A stretch of DNA of 64,000 nt from contig JACPFU010000027.1 in the NCBI GenBank assembly GCA_016182785.1, positions 40,804 through 104,803 on the forward strand. The letters run 5' to 3'. This DNA is from Lysobacterales bacterium (GTDB lineage: Bacteria > Pseudomonadota > Gammaproteobacteria > Xanthomonadales > Ahniellaceae). Below are positions 46,471 through 56,189 of this stretch, piece by piece. The stretch's first letter is position 1. Every line of letters begins with the position of its first letter. The notes beneath the pieces are model-generated. The model saw nothing but the letters and a program-made list of their open reading frames with translations, did not search any database and was not told the origin of the DNA. Position numbers and translations under genes: made by a program.

Positions 46471-47614
46471 GCGCCGACTCCGCGCGCAGGCGCCGCTCGC
46501 AAGCGACCAGCAACACGATCGCCAGCGGCAACAGCAACGGCGGCATGGCGGCGGCGACGGCCGCAAGCACCAGCAGCACCTGGGTCCGCACCAGCGGCAG
46601 GCGGCGCGGTTCGCGTCGCAGCAGCAAGCCCAGGCGCAGGTCGATCGCCGACAGCAGCAACACCGCAGCCGCGACCAGCGCGGCGAGCAGCGCAGGCGCC
46701 TGCAGCAGTTGCAGCAGCAATGCGAGAAACGCCGCGATGGCCAGAGACAGCGCCGCATGCAGCGGTGACAACGCCCGCGACAGCAGGCGCGGTGACGGTG
46801 GCCGTTGCGCCAGCGCCGATTCGACTTCGCCGCCGAGACGGTGCGCGACGTCGAGCGCGTTCAGCAGGGCCATCAGCATCAGCACGGTGACGGGTACCAG
46901 GATCGCAGTCGCTTCGGTCGGCGCCAGCAACAGGCCCAGCGCCAGACTGGTCGCGGCGCGACCGCGCAACCACAACGAGGCGCTGCGCTGCCACCACCAC
47001 TGCGGCAAGTGCGGCAGCGCCGGGCGTTGCATCCAACCCAGCCAGCGCGGCAGCGAAGCCATGCGCGCGCTGCGCGCAGTGGCGTGCGCGAGCACGGTGC
47101 CCGCATTCGCGCCCGGGGCAAACACGATCGCCAGGAACGCCGCCGCCAGCGACCAGCGCAATGCGCCGGCGGCGCTCCAGGCGACGCCAAGATCGTGCAG
47201 CGCCAGCAGCCCGATCGCGAGCGCAAGGCCGAGCGCGGTGCCAAGGATCAGCCGCGCGCGCAGGCGCCGATCGCGCACCGACTGCATCTCGCGCCAGATC
47301 GGCAGCGCCGCGTGCGACGAAGCGAGATGGCGGCGCGCGTCCGCGACCAGCCGCGCGTGCGTCGCCGCGAGCCCCGCGAGCAGTGCAAGCAGCGCCATCC
47401 CAACCTGGTGCTGCGTGACCATCGTCGTGGCCCGCTGGAGCTGCGCCGGGTCCACGCGCAACCACAGCAGCAAGCCGAGCAGTGCCAGCGCTGCATGGGC
47501 CGCCGCCACGAACAGCGACTGCCCCCACAGCTCGCGCCGCACCCGCGAACGGTTGCGGGCGAGCATCTGGTCCTCAAGCGTCAGCGGGTGCGGCAGTGCA
47601 GGCATGAAGCCCAT
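46463..47614 (-). CDS. ABC transporter membrane (permease) protein
   Basis: 383 residues with about nine membrane helices, rich in Leu/Ala (LLALLAGLAATHA, VPVTVLMLMALLNAL, AAVLLLSAIDLRLG) and no recognised named domain. Position directly before the ABC ATPase, with overlap, is the reason for the call. Start at 47614 (MGFMPALPH) or at 47605 is equally plausible; no clear ribosome site. It is 38 bases downstream of the secreted beta-helix gene, suggesting a single leftward operon. Confidence 0.72.
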   Translation of the reverse strand: MGFMPALPHPLTLEDQMLARNRSRVRRELWGQSLFVAAAHAALALLGLLLWLRVDPAQLQRATTMVTQHQVGMALLALLAGLAATHARLVADARRHLASSHAALPIWREMQSVRDRRLRARLILGTALGLALAIGLLALHDLGVAWSAAGALRWSLAAAFLAIVFAPGANAGTVLAHATARSARMASLPRWLGWMQRPALPHLPQWWWQRSASLWLRGRAATSLALGLLLAPTEATAILVPVTVLMLMALLNALDVAHRLGGEVESALAQRPPSPRLLSRALSPLHAALSLAIAAFLALLLQLLQAPALLAALVAAAVLLLSAIDLRLGLLLRREPRRLPLVRTQVLLVLAAVAAAMPPLLLPLAIVLLVACERRLRAESAHA

Positions 47615-47652
47615 GGAGTGCGCGCCATGGGCACAAGTTCCTTGGCGTCGGG

Positions 47653-49368
47653 CTATGGGTGCTCGAAGCAGCCGAGGTCGCGCGGGGTGTTGAAGTCGGG
47701 TACGGCGGGAAGGTCGATGGTGCGCGGGTTGCCGGCGCGATCGAGGGTGTTGGTCGGCGCCAGGTCCCACATCCGGTCGAGCGCTGGCGAAGAGGCGCGC
47801 AGGCGGAAGTCGTCGTGGTCGGCGTCCTCGAACAGCGGGTCATCGCGGAACACCACCGGCATGCCGGCGGTCGCGCCGGGCTCGCGCACCATCAACGCGA
47901 ACAGGCTCTGGCTAGCCGGCAGGCGGTCGATCAGTGGTGCGCGATCGTCGAAGATCGAACCGTAGACGTAGGCGCTGTTGCTGGCGTCGTCGATCTGCAA
48001 GGTCGCCGCACCGGTCTCGTTGCGGGCAAAGGTGCTGCCGAAGATGTGCAGCGCGCCGTCGCCTTCGGTCTCGATCAGGTGCTTCTCGACGACGTTGCGC
48101 ACGACCAGGCTGTCGCGGAACTCGATTTCCTCGGCATAGCCGCTCGGCGCGTCCGACCACAGATGGACGAGGTCGCGCCCGAGATGCTCGCGCAGGGTGC
48201 TGTTCCAGAAGCGGGCGTAGCCGACCGCGCCCTTGCCGTCGTTGCGGATGGCGACCAGCGCCCCCGGGCGCGGCTCGCCGTCGCGACCGATGGCGACGTT
48301 GCCACCGAAGACGTTGCAGTCCAGCGGCTCGTCGCAGGGCGCGCCGCCAAAAAAGGTGCTGGCATCGACATGCAGTTCGCCGATGCGCAGCGCGGCATCG
48401 GCGCCGACCATGTGGATCGCCGCGAATCCGCCTTCGTCCCAGGCCAGGTTGTCGTTGCCGACGATGCCATGCGCCTGCAACGCGGTGACCGCGCCCACGT
48501 CGCTGTACAAATAGGCCCCGCCACCGCGGCGCGCGGCGTTGCGCGAGATCTCGGTGGCCTGCGCCGGGCCGCCGCCGTGGAGCAGCACCAGGCTGGCGCC
48601 ACCGATCAGCGCGACGCCACCGCCATCGCCCTTGGCCAGGTTTTCGACGAATCCGCTCGGGTCCTTGCTCGAACGCAGATGCATCACCGCGTCGCGGCCA
48701 AGCCAGGCGCCACCGCCGTCGCCGCCGCTTTCGTTGGCACTGATCCGCCATGCCGCCGACTGCTTGACCGCCTGCGCATGCACCGCCCAGAGGCCGCCGC
48801 CATCGTGCGCGGCGTAGTTGTGGTCGATGGTCAGGCGTTGACTGTGCAGGTTCACCGTCTGGCCGATGGCGCCGACGATGGCGAGGCCGCCGCCCTGGTA
48901 CGCGGCATTGCCGGTGATGCGCACATTGGCGAAGGCGATGCGGCGCGTGGCCGCGCCGACGAAGACGCCGCCGCCACGCCCCTGCAGCGTGATCGGCGCA
49001 CCGCCGCGGATCACGAAGTTGGCCACTTCCACCTCGCCGCCGTCGATGTGCAGCACCGAGGCGGCGAGCCCGCTGCCATCCAGCACGGTCTGGCCGCTCG
49101 GCAGCGAAGCCGGCAGGCAATCGGGGTATCCGCCGACCAGGGCGAGCGGATGCGCGTCGCGCTTCTTCAGTGCCTGGAATGCGTAGCTGGCGTTGTTGGC
49201 GACGCGGATCAGGTCCGCCTCCGGCGTCAGGGCGGCGAAGTCGATGGCCTGCTGGATCGAACCGAACTGGCAGCCGGAAGCGCCGACCGACAGGGTCGCC
49301 GCCTTCGCCGGAAGGGCCAGGAACAGCGCCAGGGAGGCGCAGGCGAGACGTGGGATCAGGGTGGACAA
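47653..49368 (-). CDS. Secreted parallel beta-helix repeat protein
   Basis: 571 residues from a TTG at 49368, chosen because GGAG (49377-49380) lies eight bases before it and the signal peptide starts right there (LSTLIPRLACASLALFLALPAKA). The body is a right-handed beta-helix of polymorphic outer-membrane-protein type, with GGG-rich turns (GRGGGVFVG, YQGGGLAIVG, GDGGGAWLG, RRGGGAYLY) and NxxTxN-like asparagine ladders. The C-terminus FNTPRDLGCFEH matches the choice-of-anchor tail D-I-G-A-Y/F-E. It is followed by the ABC genes. Function is probably adhesion or surface binding. Confidence 0.78.
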   Translation of the reverse strand: MSTLIPRLACASLALFLALPAKAATLSVGASGCQFGSIQQAIDFAALTPEADLIRVANNASYAFQALKKRDAHPLALVGGYPDCLPASLPSGQTVLDGSGLAASVLHIDGGEVEVANFVIRGGAPITLQGRGGGVFVGAATRRIAFANVRITGNAAYQGGGLAIVGAIGQTVNLHSQRLTIDHNYAAHDGGGLWAVHAQAVKQSAAWRISANESGGDGGGAWLGRDAVMHLRSSKDPSGFVENLAKGDGGGVALIGGASLVLLHGGGPAQATEISRNAARRGGGAYLYSDVGAVTALQAHGIVGNDNLAWDEGGFAAIHMVGADAALRIGELHVDASTFFGGAPCDEPLDCNVFGGNVAIGRDGEPRPGALVAIRNDGKGAVGYARFWNSTLREHLGRDLVHLWSDAPSGYAEEIEFRDSLVVRNVVEKHLIETEGDGALHIFGSTFARNETGAATLQIDDASNSAYVYGSIFDDRAPLIDRLPASQSLFALMVREPGATAGMPVVFRDDPLFEDADHDDFRLRASSPALDRMWDLAPTNTLDRAGNPRTIDLPAVPDFNTPRDLGCFEHP

Positions 49369-49530
49369 GGGCGTGGCTCCGTCGGTGGCGTTCCACGGTC
49401 CAGCGGGTTTTCGCGGCGAATCACGACATCGGCGCCGAACACCCCCACCTATCCCTGTCCCGACGAACCCGCGACAATGCACGGCCTCGCGCCGTGATGG
49501 CGCGGAACCTCATTCAACCGGAGAACGACG

Positions 49531-50829
49531 ATGGCCGAGCCTTTGATGAACATCCCCGCCGACGGCGCCAAGATCACCATCAACAACGGCGTGCTCAGCG
49601 TGCCGCCGAACCCGATCATCCCGTTCATCGAGGGCGACGGTACCGGCGCCGACATCTGGCGTGCCTCGGTGCGCGTGTTCGACGCCGCGGTCGAAAAGGT
49701 CTACGGCGGCGCGCGCAAGATCCACTGGATGGAGGTGTACGCCGGCGAGAAGGCGAACAACCAGTTCGGCAACTGGCTGCCGGAAGCCACCGTGCAGGCT
49801 TGCCGCGACTACCTGGTCTCGATCAAGGGCCCGCTGACCACACCGATCGGCGGCGGCATCCGCTCGCTCAACGTCGCGTTGCGCCAGATGCTCGATCTCT
49901 ACGTCTGCCTGCGCCCGGTGCGCTGGTTCAAGGGCGTGCCGAGTCCGGTCAAGGACCCGAGCCAGGTCGACATGGTCATCTTCCGCGAGAACTGCGAGGA
50001 CATCTACGCCGGCATCGAGTTCGAGCACGGTTCGGAATCGAACAAGAAGTTCCTGGCGATGTTCAAGGAAGCCTTCCCGAAGGAATTCGGCAAGATCCGT
50101 TTCCCGGAGACTTCCGGCATCGGCATCAAGGCGGTGTCGAAGGACGGCACCGAGCGCCTGGTGCGCGCCGCGATCGAATACGCGATCGAGTTCAAGCGCA
50201 AGTCGGTCACCATCGTGCACAAGGGCAACATCATGAAGTTCACCGAAGGCGCGTTCCGCAACTGGGGCTATGCCCTGGCCGAGCGCGAGTTCGGCGACCA
50301 GGTCTACACCTGGGACCAGTGGGAACGCACCAAGGCCGCGAAGGGTGAGGCCGAGGCCAATGCGGAACAGAAGGCAGCGGTCGCCGCTGGCCGCATCGTG
50401 ATCAAGGACGCGATCGCCGACATCACCCTGCAGCAGGTGCTGACGCGCCCGAACGAGTTCGACGTGATCGCGACGCTGAACTTGAACGGCGACTACCTCT
50501 CCGACGCGCTCGCCGCACAGGTCGGCGGCATCGGCATCGCGCCCGGCGGCAACATCAACTACGTCACCGGCCACGCCGTGTTCGAGGCGACGCACGGCAC
50601 CGCACCGAAGTACGCCAACCTCGACAAGGTCAACCCGGGTTCGGTGATCCTGTCCGGCGAAATGATGCTGCGCTACATGGGCTGGGTCGACGCCGCCGAC
50701 GCCATCATCGCCGCGATGGACAAGGCGATCGGCAACAAAACCGTCACCTACGACTTCGCGCGATTGATGGAAGGCGCCCGCGAAGTGAAGTGCTCGGAAT
50801 TCGCCGACGAACTGATCAAGGCGATGTGA
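49531..50829 (+). CDS. icd: NADP-dependent isocitrate dehydrogenase
   Basis: 432 residues. Conserved IDH elements are [11 protein letters not shown], the phosphorylatable serine S112 in [13 protein letters not shown] (E. coli S113), [28 protein letters not shown] and [10 protein letters not shown]. It catalyses isocitrate to 2-oxoglutarate. AceK, its kinase/phosphatase, is encoded at 19434-21146. ATG 49531 follows GGAGA. It is transcribed alone or with the small exported gene three bases downstream. Confidence 0.96.
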   Translation: MAEPLMNIPADGAKITINNGVLSVPPNPIIPFIEGDGTGADIWRASVRVFDAAVEKVYGGARKIHWMEVYAGEKANNQFGNWLPEATVQACRDYLVSIKGPLTTPIGGGIRSLNVALRQMLDLYVCLRPVRWFKGVPSPVKDPSQVDMVIFRENCEDIYAGIEFEHGSESNKKFLAMFKEAFPKEFGKIRFPETSGIGIKAVSKDGTERLVRAAIEYAIEFKRKSVTIVHKGNIMKFTEGAFRNWGYALAEREFGDQVYTWDQWERTKAAKGEAEANAEQKAAVAAGRIVIKDAIADITLQQVLTRPNEFDVIATLNLNGDYLSDALAAQVGGIGIAPGGNINYVTGHAVFEATHGTAPKYANLDKVNPGSVILSGEMMLRYMGWVDAADAIIAAMDKAIGNKTVTYDFARLMEGAREVKCSEFADELIKAM

Positions 50830-50832
50830 GGC

Positions 50833-51438
50833 ATGCGCATGCGCAACGGAGTCCTGAGCAGCATCCTGTTCACCCTGGCGGTTGCGTTCGGCGCGATCGG
50901 AACGGTGCATGCCGGCGACAAGGTCGTCGCGAGTGGCACGCGCAATCCGCCGCCGGAAGCGGCGCTGGCCAGCTATGACCGCTTCGAGATGGCCGAGTTG
51001 GCGATGGGCAAGCCCTATGCCGGCCAACCGGTCAACGACAAGGCGCGCGATACCCTCGCCGTGCACTTGAACGGCCAGGTGCTGCCCTGGGTGCTGGAGA
51101 AGAACGCGCTCGCGGCGAAGAACGAGCCGCCGCGGCTGCTGCGCATCGAGCCGCGGATCGACCAGATCAAGACCGTCAGCAAGGGTGCCCGCTTCTGGGC
51201 CGGCGCGATGGCGGGCAAGTCGCGCGTGCTGGTCAAGGTGCGCTTGGTCGATGCCGCCAGCAACGCGCTGATCGCCGAGCCCGAGTTCTACCAGCACGCC
51301 GGCGCGATGGCCGGCGCCTATTCGATGGGCGCGGCCGACCAGGGCATGCTCGAACGCGTCGCCCAGCTGGTCGTCGAGTACCTGCGCGGCAACTACGACG
51401 CAGCTGTCGGCGGGCCGACCGGGATGCCGGAGAAGTAA
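50833..51438 (+). CDS. Exported protein of unknown function (DUF3313/DUF4410-like)
   Basis: 201 residues with a Sec signal (about 1-27, GAIGTVHAGDK). The mature part is an alpha/beta domain with RLLRIEPRIDQIKTV and a late glycine-rich GAMAGAYSMG. Similarity to the DUF3313/DUF4410 style of small envelope proteins is only by eye. Two ATGs (50833, 50839) are possible; the first is used. It directly follows icd with a three-base gap, perhaps in the same transcript. Confidence 0.7.
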   Translation: MRMRNGVLSSILFTLAVAFGAIGTVHAGDKVVASGTRNPPPEAALASYDRFEMAELAMGKPYAGQPVNDKARDTLAVHLNGQVLPWVLEKNALAAKNEPPRLLRIEPRIDQIKTVSKGARFWAGAMAGKSRVLVKVRLVDAASNALIAEPEFYQHAGAMAGAYSMGAADQGMLERVAQLVVEYLRGNYDAAVGGPTGMPEK

Positions 51439-51506
51439 GCCGGTACGCTCGTACAGGAGTCACTGGGTCTCACGGAAGTACCGAGTTCAGGCCATCAGAC
51501 GCAGCC

Positions 51507-52658
51507 ATGCTCAAGCGCATCAAGATCAGCAACCTCCTCTCCTTCGGTGACCCCGGGCTCGATCTCGAGCTTCGGCCACTGAATGTGCTGATCGGACCGA
51601 ACGGCAGCGGCAAGTCGAACTTGCTCTCGGTGATTCAGCTGTTGAAGTCGATGCAGACGGATGTGTTCGCAGCGATGCGTTCGAGTGCACTGATTGGCGA
51701 TTGGTTATGGCGGGGTGCATCAGGCCAATCCGCTAGTATCGACGTCGCCATTGACGTTTTTGATACCAGGATTTCCCACTACATTCGATTCCGAATTGAC
51801 GCGTCTGACGCGCGAGTTCATGAGGAGGACATTGCGATTGGGGAGCGCGGCGTGACCGAGTTGGTCGCGCGTGTCGTGAATGGCAAGGGACAATTGACTG
51901 ATCGTTGGAGAGACTCCAAGGTGGGAGCGTCGGAAGACGCCTACATGGATGTTACGAAGTCGCTCGTTTCGCAACTGGCAAGCGTAGGCACGCCAGTGTG
52001 GGATCTGGCCCTCGAGTACCGCCAGATCGCAACGTTCCTTTCCTGGCAGTTTGGGCCCAAGACAAGCATTCGCAATCCGCAGAAGACGGACGGAAGCAAT
52101 GACGTGCTGAGTGACGACTTTTCGAACCTCGCGCTGGTGCTGAGTCGCATCGACAAGTCGGCGAGCGCGAAGCAGACGCTGCTTGGACACTTCAGGCAGA
52201 TCTTTGAGGGCGTGAACGACTATCGCGTAATCGTCGAAGGCGGCTACGCGCAGGTGTTTCTCTCGGAGAGTGCATTCGACAAGTCGATCCCCGCGAGTCG
52301 ATTGTCGGACGGCACGCTTCGCTACCTGTCGCTGCTCGCGATTCTTTGCGATCCGAAACCAATGTCGTCGACGATTTGTCTCGACGAGCCAGAACTCGGC
52401 CTCCATCCCGATTTGCTGCCGTCACTCGCGAAACTGATGGTTGAAGCCTCCGAGCGCATGCAGTTGATCGTGACCACACATTCGGACGTGATCATCGACG
52501 CGCTCAGCGACACCCCGGAGGCGGTGATTGTCTGCGAGCGGCATGAAGGGCAAACGACGATGCGGCGACTCGTTGCGTCCGAACTCGGCGATTGGCTCAA
52601 GGACTATCGGCTGGGACAACTCTGGTCCAAGGGAACCATCGGCGGGAATCGCTGGTGA
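51507..52658 (+). CDS. AAA family ATPase (AAA_21/OLD-type, defence-like)
   Basis: 383 residues. Walker A is GPNGSGKSN near residue 29, an ABC-type signature variant reads SRLSDGTLRYLSLLA, Walker B with downstream loop is ICLDEPELGLHP, and an H-loop TTHSD follows. This SMC/OLD-like half-ATPase fold is typical of two-gene defence systems, with the effector carried by the next gene. Its stop overlaps a DUF4276 gene (GTGA). The gene has distinctly lower G+C than icd before it, arguing for horizontal gain. Confidence 0.86.
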   Translation: MLKRIKISNLLSFGDPGLDLELRPLNVLIGPNGSGKSNLLSVIQLLKSMQTDVFAAMRSSALIGDWLWRGASGQSASIDVAIDVFDTRISHYIRFRIDASDARVHEEDIAIGERGVTELVARVVNGKGQLTDRWRDSKVGASEDAYMDVTKSLVSQLASVGTPVWDLALEYRQIATFLSWQFGPKTSIRNPQKTDGSNDVLSDDFSNLALVLSRIDKSASAKQTLLGHFRQIFEGVNDYRVIVEGGYAQVFLSESAFDKSIPASRLSDGTLRYLSLLAILCDPKPMSSTICLDEPELGLHPDLLPSLAKLMVEASERMQLIVTTHSDVIIDALSDTPEAVIVCERHEGQTTMRRLVASELGDWLKDYRLGQLWSKGTIGGNRW

Positions 52659-53257
52659 CCGTCCTCGTCAGTATCGAAGGTGGCGGTGGTCGCAGGGCGG
52701 AGCAGGCAGCGCTTCGCAAGGCCTTCTCCGAGCTTTTCGGCAAGCTCGGCATTGCCCGGCCGCTGCCATGCGCCGAGTGCAACGGTAGCCGTAACGCGGC
52801 AGAGAGATCGTTCCGTTTGCATCGACAGAAGCTCGGCGAGAATGCGCTGCTGCTCGTGGATGCCGAGGGAGACATTGCATCGGACACTCCGGCATGGCAG
52901 TACCTGAAACAGCACGATGGCTGGGCGCTGGATGCGTCCACACACGATCAGGTGTTCGTGATGGTCCAATTGATGGAGAGCTGGTTCGTCGCCGACCGTC
53001 AGGCACTGGCGGAGTACTTCGGCGAGAACTTTCATCGCAACCAATTGCCGGGAAGCGAGCGCGACATCGAGAGCATCCCGAAAGCGGACGTCGAGCGAGG
53101 CATTGCCGCGTCGACGAAGGACACCCGGCGGGGCCGCTACGACAAGGGCCGGCACAGTGCCGACTTACTGTCCCGCCTCCGCCCGGACAAGATCGAAGCT
53201 GCCTCACCGCATGCGAAACGCTTCTTTGATCGATTGCGGCAGGTTGCGGGTACCTGA
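52655..53257 (+). CDS. DUF4276 family protein, partner of the AAA ATPase
   Basis: 200 residues from GTG 52655. The family pattern is clear: N-terminal VLVSIEGGGGRRAEQAALR, a central ALLLVDAEG, DQVFVMVQLMESWFVADRQAL, and late KADVERGI with DKGRHSADLL. The acidic residues of the strand ends (VSIEGGG, LVDAEG) resemble a Toprim-like metal site, which would make it a nuclease effector; that is inference. It is translationally coupled to the ATPase, so both likely act as one module. Confidence 0.85.
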   Translation: MTVLVSIEGGGGRRAEQAALRKAFSELFGKLGIARPLPCAECNGSRNAAERSFRLHRQKLGENALLLVDAEGDIASDTPAWQYLKQHDGWALDASTHDQVFVMVQLMESWFVADRQALAEYFGENFHRNQLPGSERDIESIPKADVERGIAASTKDTRRGRYDKGRHSADLLSRLRPDKIEAASPHAKRFFDRLRQVAGT

Positions 53258-53479
53258 AACCGCTTTCCCCGATGTGCGGGAGTCGCGCGTCAATCGCGAC
53301 GATTTCGCGAGTGGAGGTGAGTCCTGCCCGCCGAAGTTGGCCTTGATGCGCCGGGCGCACTCAAGCGCGGCGAGTGGCTTGCCGTGGCCGACGCGCTATC
53401 GCGATTCGCCTTGATCGATCGACGCACTCCGTTGCGAGTAGCGACGGAAACACGTCACCCGCCCGCATCAGGAACCGTC

Positions 53480-55978
53480 ATGCCGCGAACCCGCCTCCCA
53501 GCCCTCTTTCTGCTCGCCCTGCCGAGCCTCTGCCTGGCCGAACTGGGCGATCCCGCCGGTGCCGCCACCCAGTTGTGGCGGTCCGACGATGCGACGCCGG
53601 CGCCCGTGGCGGTAACGCTGGCTGCCGGGCGTGACGGTTCCAGCATCGCGGCCTGGGTGCAGAACGAATACGGCTTCGAGCAGCTGATGTTCCAGCGTTT
53701 CGCGGCCGACGGCATGCCGATCGCGCCGGCGCAGGCGATGGACGATTTCGCATCACCGAAACAGACCTATCGTCGGCTGGTCGCGGCCATCGACGCGGCC
53801 GGTCTCGCGACGGTCGCGTTCGAGGCGCAGGGCGATGACGGTTTCGGCGAGGGCATCGACATCGGTGCGATGCGCGTCGATGCCGAAGGTCGCCAGCTCG
53901 GCTCGGCGTTTCGCGTGAACACCAGCGTGGTCGGTGAACAGTCGCGGCCGGCGATCGATGCCGATCGTCTTGGCCACGTGCTGATCACCTGGAGCGGCGA
54001 GGTCGATGGCGGCTTTGGCGTGTTCGGCCAGCTGTACAACGCCGGCGGCTTCCCGCAGTCGCCAGAGGCACGCATCGATGCCGCACCGGCGAGTGCGCCG
54101 GTCGACTCGATGGCCCTGCTCGGCGATTGCTGCGAAGTCGTCGTCGCCTGGCCGGCGCGAACGAACAGCGCCGATGAACTGCGTGCGCGCAGCTATTCAC
54201 TCGGCTGGTCGCCGTGGGTCGCGGAAACCGTGCTGGTCAGTCGGCCGCTGGAGCTTGGCGGCATGCGTGTCGCCGCCGAGTTCGACGCGCAGCAACGCCT
54301 GCGCGTGGCCTGGCTCGACAATGGCGGGCAGGTGCGGCATCAGCAGTTCGATGCGCTGCTGCAGCCGCTGACGGCTGTCGCCTGGATCGAACCGCAGTGG
54401 CCGGCCGGTCCTGCTTCCGCGCTCGACATCGGCGTCGGCCACGACGGGCAGTTCCTGTTGGCGTGGACGCGCGAGGAGGGTCCGCAACCGCACAACGTGC
54501 TCGCGCATTTCGACGCCAACGGCACGTTGCGGCAGGAACGCAGCGTGCTCGACCCCGACCCGGCGGCGCCGAACTTCCGCAACCGCATGCGAGCGTTTGC
54601 GCTCGACCTCGACGGCGACCCGGTGCTGCTGTGGCAGCGCAGCGACGACTGGTCGCCCAGCCTGAGCCTGCAGGTCGCACGCTTTGGCGGCTGGCCGAAC
54701 ACGCTGCTCACGCCACTTGAAGACAGCGCCGCGCAGGTCGTCGCTGCCGGCAGCACCTTCAGCTATCGATCCCTGCTCTGGAACCTCACGGCCGGCGCGA
54801 TCCAGCCTGAAGTCGGTCGTGCCACCGGCGTGGAATTCCGCATCCAGCTCGACCCGGCGATCTCGGTGCTGGCGTTCGAGGCGGCTGCGGGCTGGACCTG
54901 CGTCGCACCGTCCGATGTCATCTGCCTCACTGCGCACGTGGATGCGGGCACGACGATCGCGCCGGTGCAATTGACGCTGCAGGTGGCGAAGGCGGCCACC
55001 GGCGCGCTGCTCAACCCGTTGCGCGTCGGTCAGCTCGAAACCTCGACGATGCCGTGGATGCAACAGCAGACACAGACGATCCTGGTCGGCGACGGCGAAC
55101 CCGATGCGGTCGCGTTTCCGACCCGCAGTGGCGTACCGCGCCATGTCCTGGTCGAGTCGGAACCGGTGGTCGTGAAGGGCTTCAACCTGCCGATCGAGGT
55201 GCTGGCCAGCAACGGCAGCCTGAGCGTCAACGGCGGTGACTGGAGCGCGGTGCAGACCGTGGTCGAAGGCGACCTGCTGCGCGTGCGCCATTACTCGGCC
55301 ACCGGCTTTGGCGAGACCAGCACAAGCACGATCACGATCGGCACGCAGCGGGCCAGCTTCAGCTCGGTCACCGAGCAGATCGACACGCGACCGGACGCAT
55401 TCGCGTTCATCGACCAGACCGGGCTTGCGACCGGAACGCAGGCGGCCTCGGCGGAGATCATCGTGACCGGCATCAACGCGCTGTCGCCGATCTCGGTCAG
55501 CGGCGGGCTCTACCGCATCAACGGCGGCGCTGCGACCGCGACGCCCGGCAGCGTGCAGGCGGGGGACAGCGTGGTCGTGCTGGTGTCGACCTCCGATCAT
55601 GCGAACACGCCGGTGTTGGCGACGCTTGCGATCGGTGGCGTCAGCGACAGCTTCAGCGCGCGCACGGGCAGCGTCGACAGCACGCCGTCGCAGTTCACGT
55701 TCGCCGATGTCGTCGATGCGCGCCGCGGCAGGATGATCACGTCAAACCGGATCACGGTGAGCGGCATCAACATCCCGGTGCCGATCACCGTCTCCGGCAA
55801 CCAGCTGCGCTACTCGAAGAACGGCGGCCCGTTCACCGCCACGCCGGTCACCGTAGTCGCGGGCGACCAGATCCGCCTGCAGATGGCGAGCTCCACAGCG
55901 GCCTACACCATGGTCAGCGGTGTCGTCACCATCGGCGGCCGCAGCGACCAATGGACGGTGACGACCGCTGCGCTCTGA
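53480..55978 (+). CDS. Large exported protein with three C-terminal Ig-like repeats
   Basis: 832 residues with a signal (MPRTRLPALFLLALPSLCLA). The first about 450 residues are a propeller-like region with phrases on comparing fields (IDADRLGHVLITW, DIGVGHDGQFLLAW). The last about 290 residues hold three tandem repeats of about 95 residues, each with a F-x-F or VAF opening, VSGIN/VKGFN, and a NGG-turn (VNGGDWS, INGGAAT, KNGGPFT). The chain ends plainly, without a DGFE terminus. Start ATG 53480 has AGGA upstream; the longer frame to 53384 is ignored. The 53258-53479 gap holds nothing that I can support. Confidence 0.75.
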   Translation: MPRTRLPALFLLALPSLCLAELGDPAGAATQLWRSDDATPAPVAVTLAAGRDGSSIAAWVQNEYGFEQLMFQRFAADGMPIAPAQAMDDFASPKQTYRRLVAAIDAAGLATVAFEAQGDDGFGEGIDIGAMRVDAEGRQLGSAFRVNTSVVGEQSRPAIDADRLGHVLITWSGEVDGGFGVFGQLYNAGGFPQSPEARIDAAPASAPVDSMALLGDCCEVVVAWPARTNSADELRARSYSLGWSPWVAETVLVSRPLELGGMRVAAEFDAQQRLRVAWLDNGGQVRHQQFDALLQPLTAVAWIEPQWPAGPASALDIGVGHDGQFLLAWTREEGPQPHNVLAHFDANGTLRQERSVLDPDPAAPNFRNRMRAFALDLDGDPVLLWQRSDDWSPSLSLQVARFGGWPNTLLTPLEDSAAQVVAAGSTFSYRSLLWNLTAGAIQPEVGRATGVEFRIQLDPAISVLAFEAAAGWTCVAPSDVICLTAHVDAGTTIAPVQLTLQVAKAATGALLNPLRVGQLETSTMPWMQQQTQTILVGDGEPDAVAFPTRSGVPRHVLVESEPVVVKGFNLPIEVLASNGSLSVNGGDWSAVQTVVEGDLLRVRHYSATGFGETSTSTITIGTQRASFSSVTEQIDTRPDAFAFIDQTGLATGTQAASAEIIVTGINALSPISVSGGLYRINGGAATATPGSVQAGDSVVVLVSTSDHANTPVLATLAIGGVSDSFSARTGSVDSTPSQFTFADVVDARRGRMITSNRITVSGINIPVPITVSGNQLRYSKNGGPFTATPVTVVAGDQIRLQMASSTAAYTMVSGVVTIGGRSDQWTVTTAAL

Positions 55979-55998
55979 ATCGCCGCGCGCCCGCGTCT

Positions 55999-56072
55999 GC
56001 CTTCAGCCCCGATAGCTCTGCAAGTGGATGCTGGTCTCGGTCGCGCTGATGCCCTTGATGCGGCGGATGCGT
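55999..56072. repeat. 74-bp direct repeat, copy A (duplicate of the 3' end of an Lrp gene)
   Basis: This segment matches 56779-56852 at 71 of 74 positions. It equals the last 23 codons and stop of the Lrp gene at 56783-57202 (reverse strand), here detached from any complete gene. The 780-base offset brackets the XRE regulator. Confidence 0.9.
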
Positions 56073-56189
56073 CAGATCCCCTGCACCCTGGCGGCAGCTT
56101 GGCGCAAGCCTGGCGGGCATTTGTCGTAGCATTCCGTTTGGCCAGACTGGCACGCTCCTGCCACTGCAATGACCATTCGGAGCGGCAAC

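Noticed and set aside
53258..53479. Possible gene remnant on the reverse strand before the exported protein
   Set aside because: A reverse frame reading GKPLAALECARRIKANFGGQ looks protein-like but is short, has no start or ribosome site, and matches nothing that I recognise.
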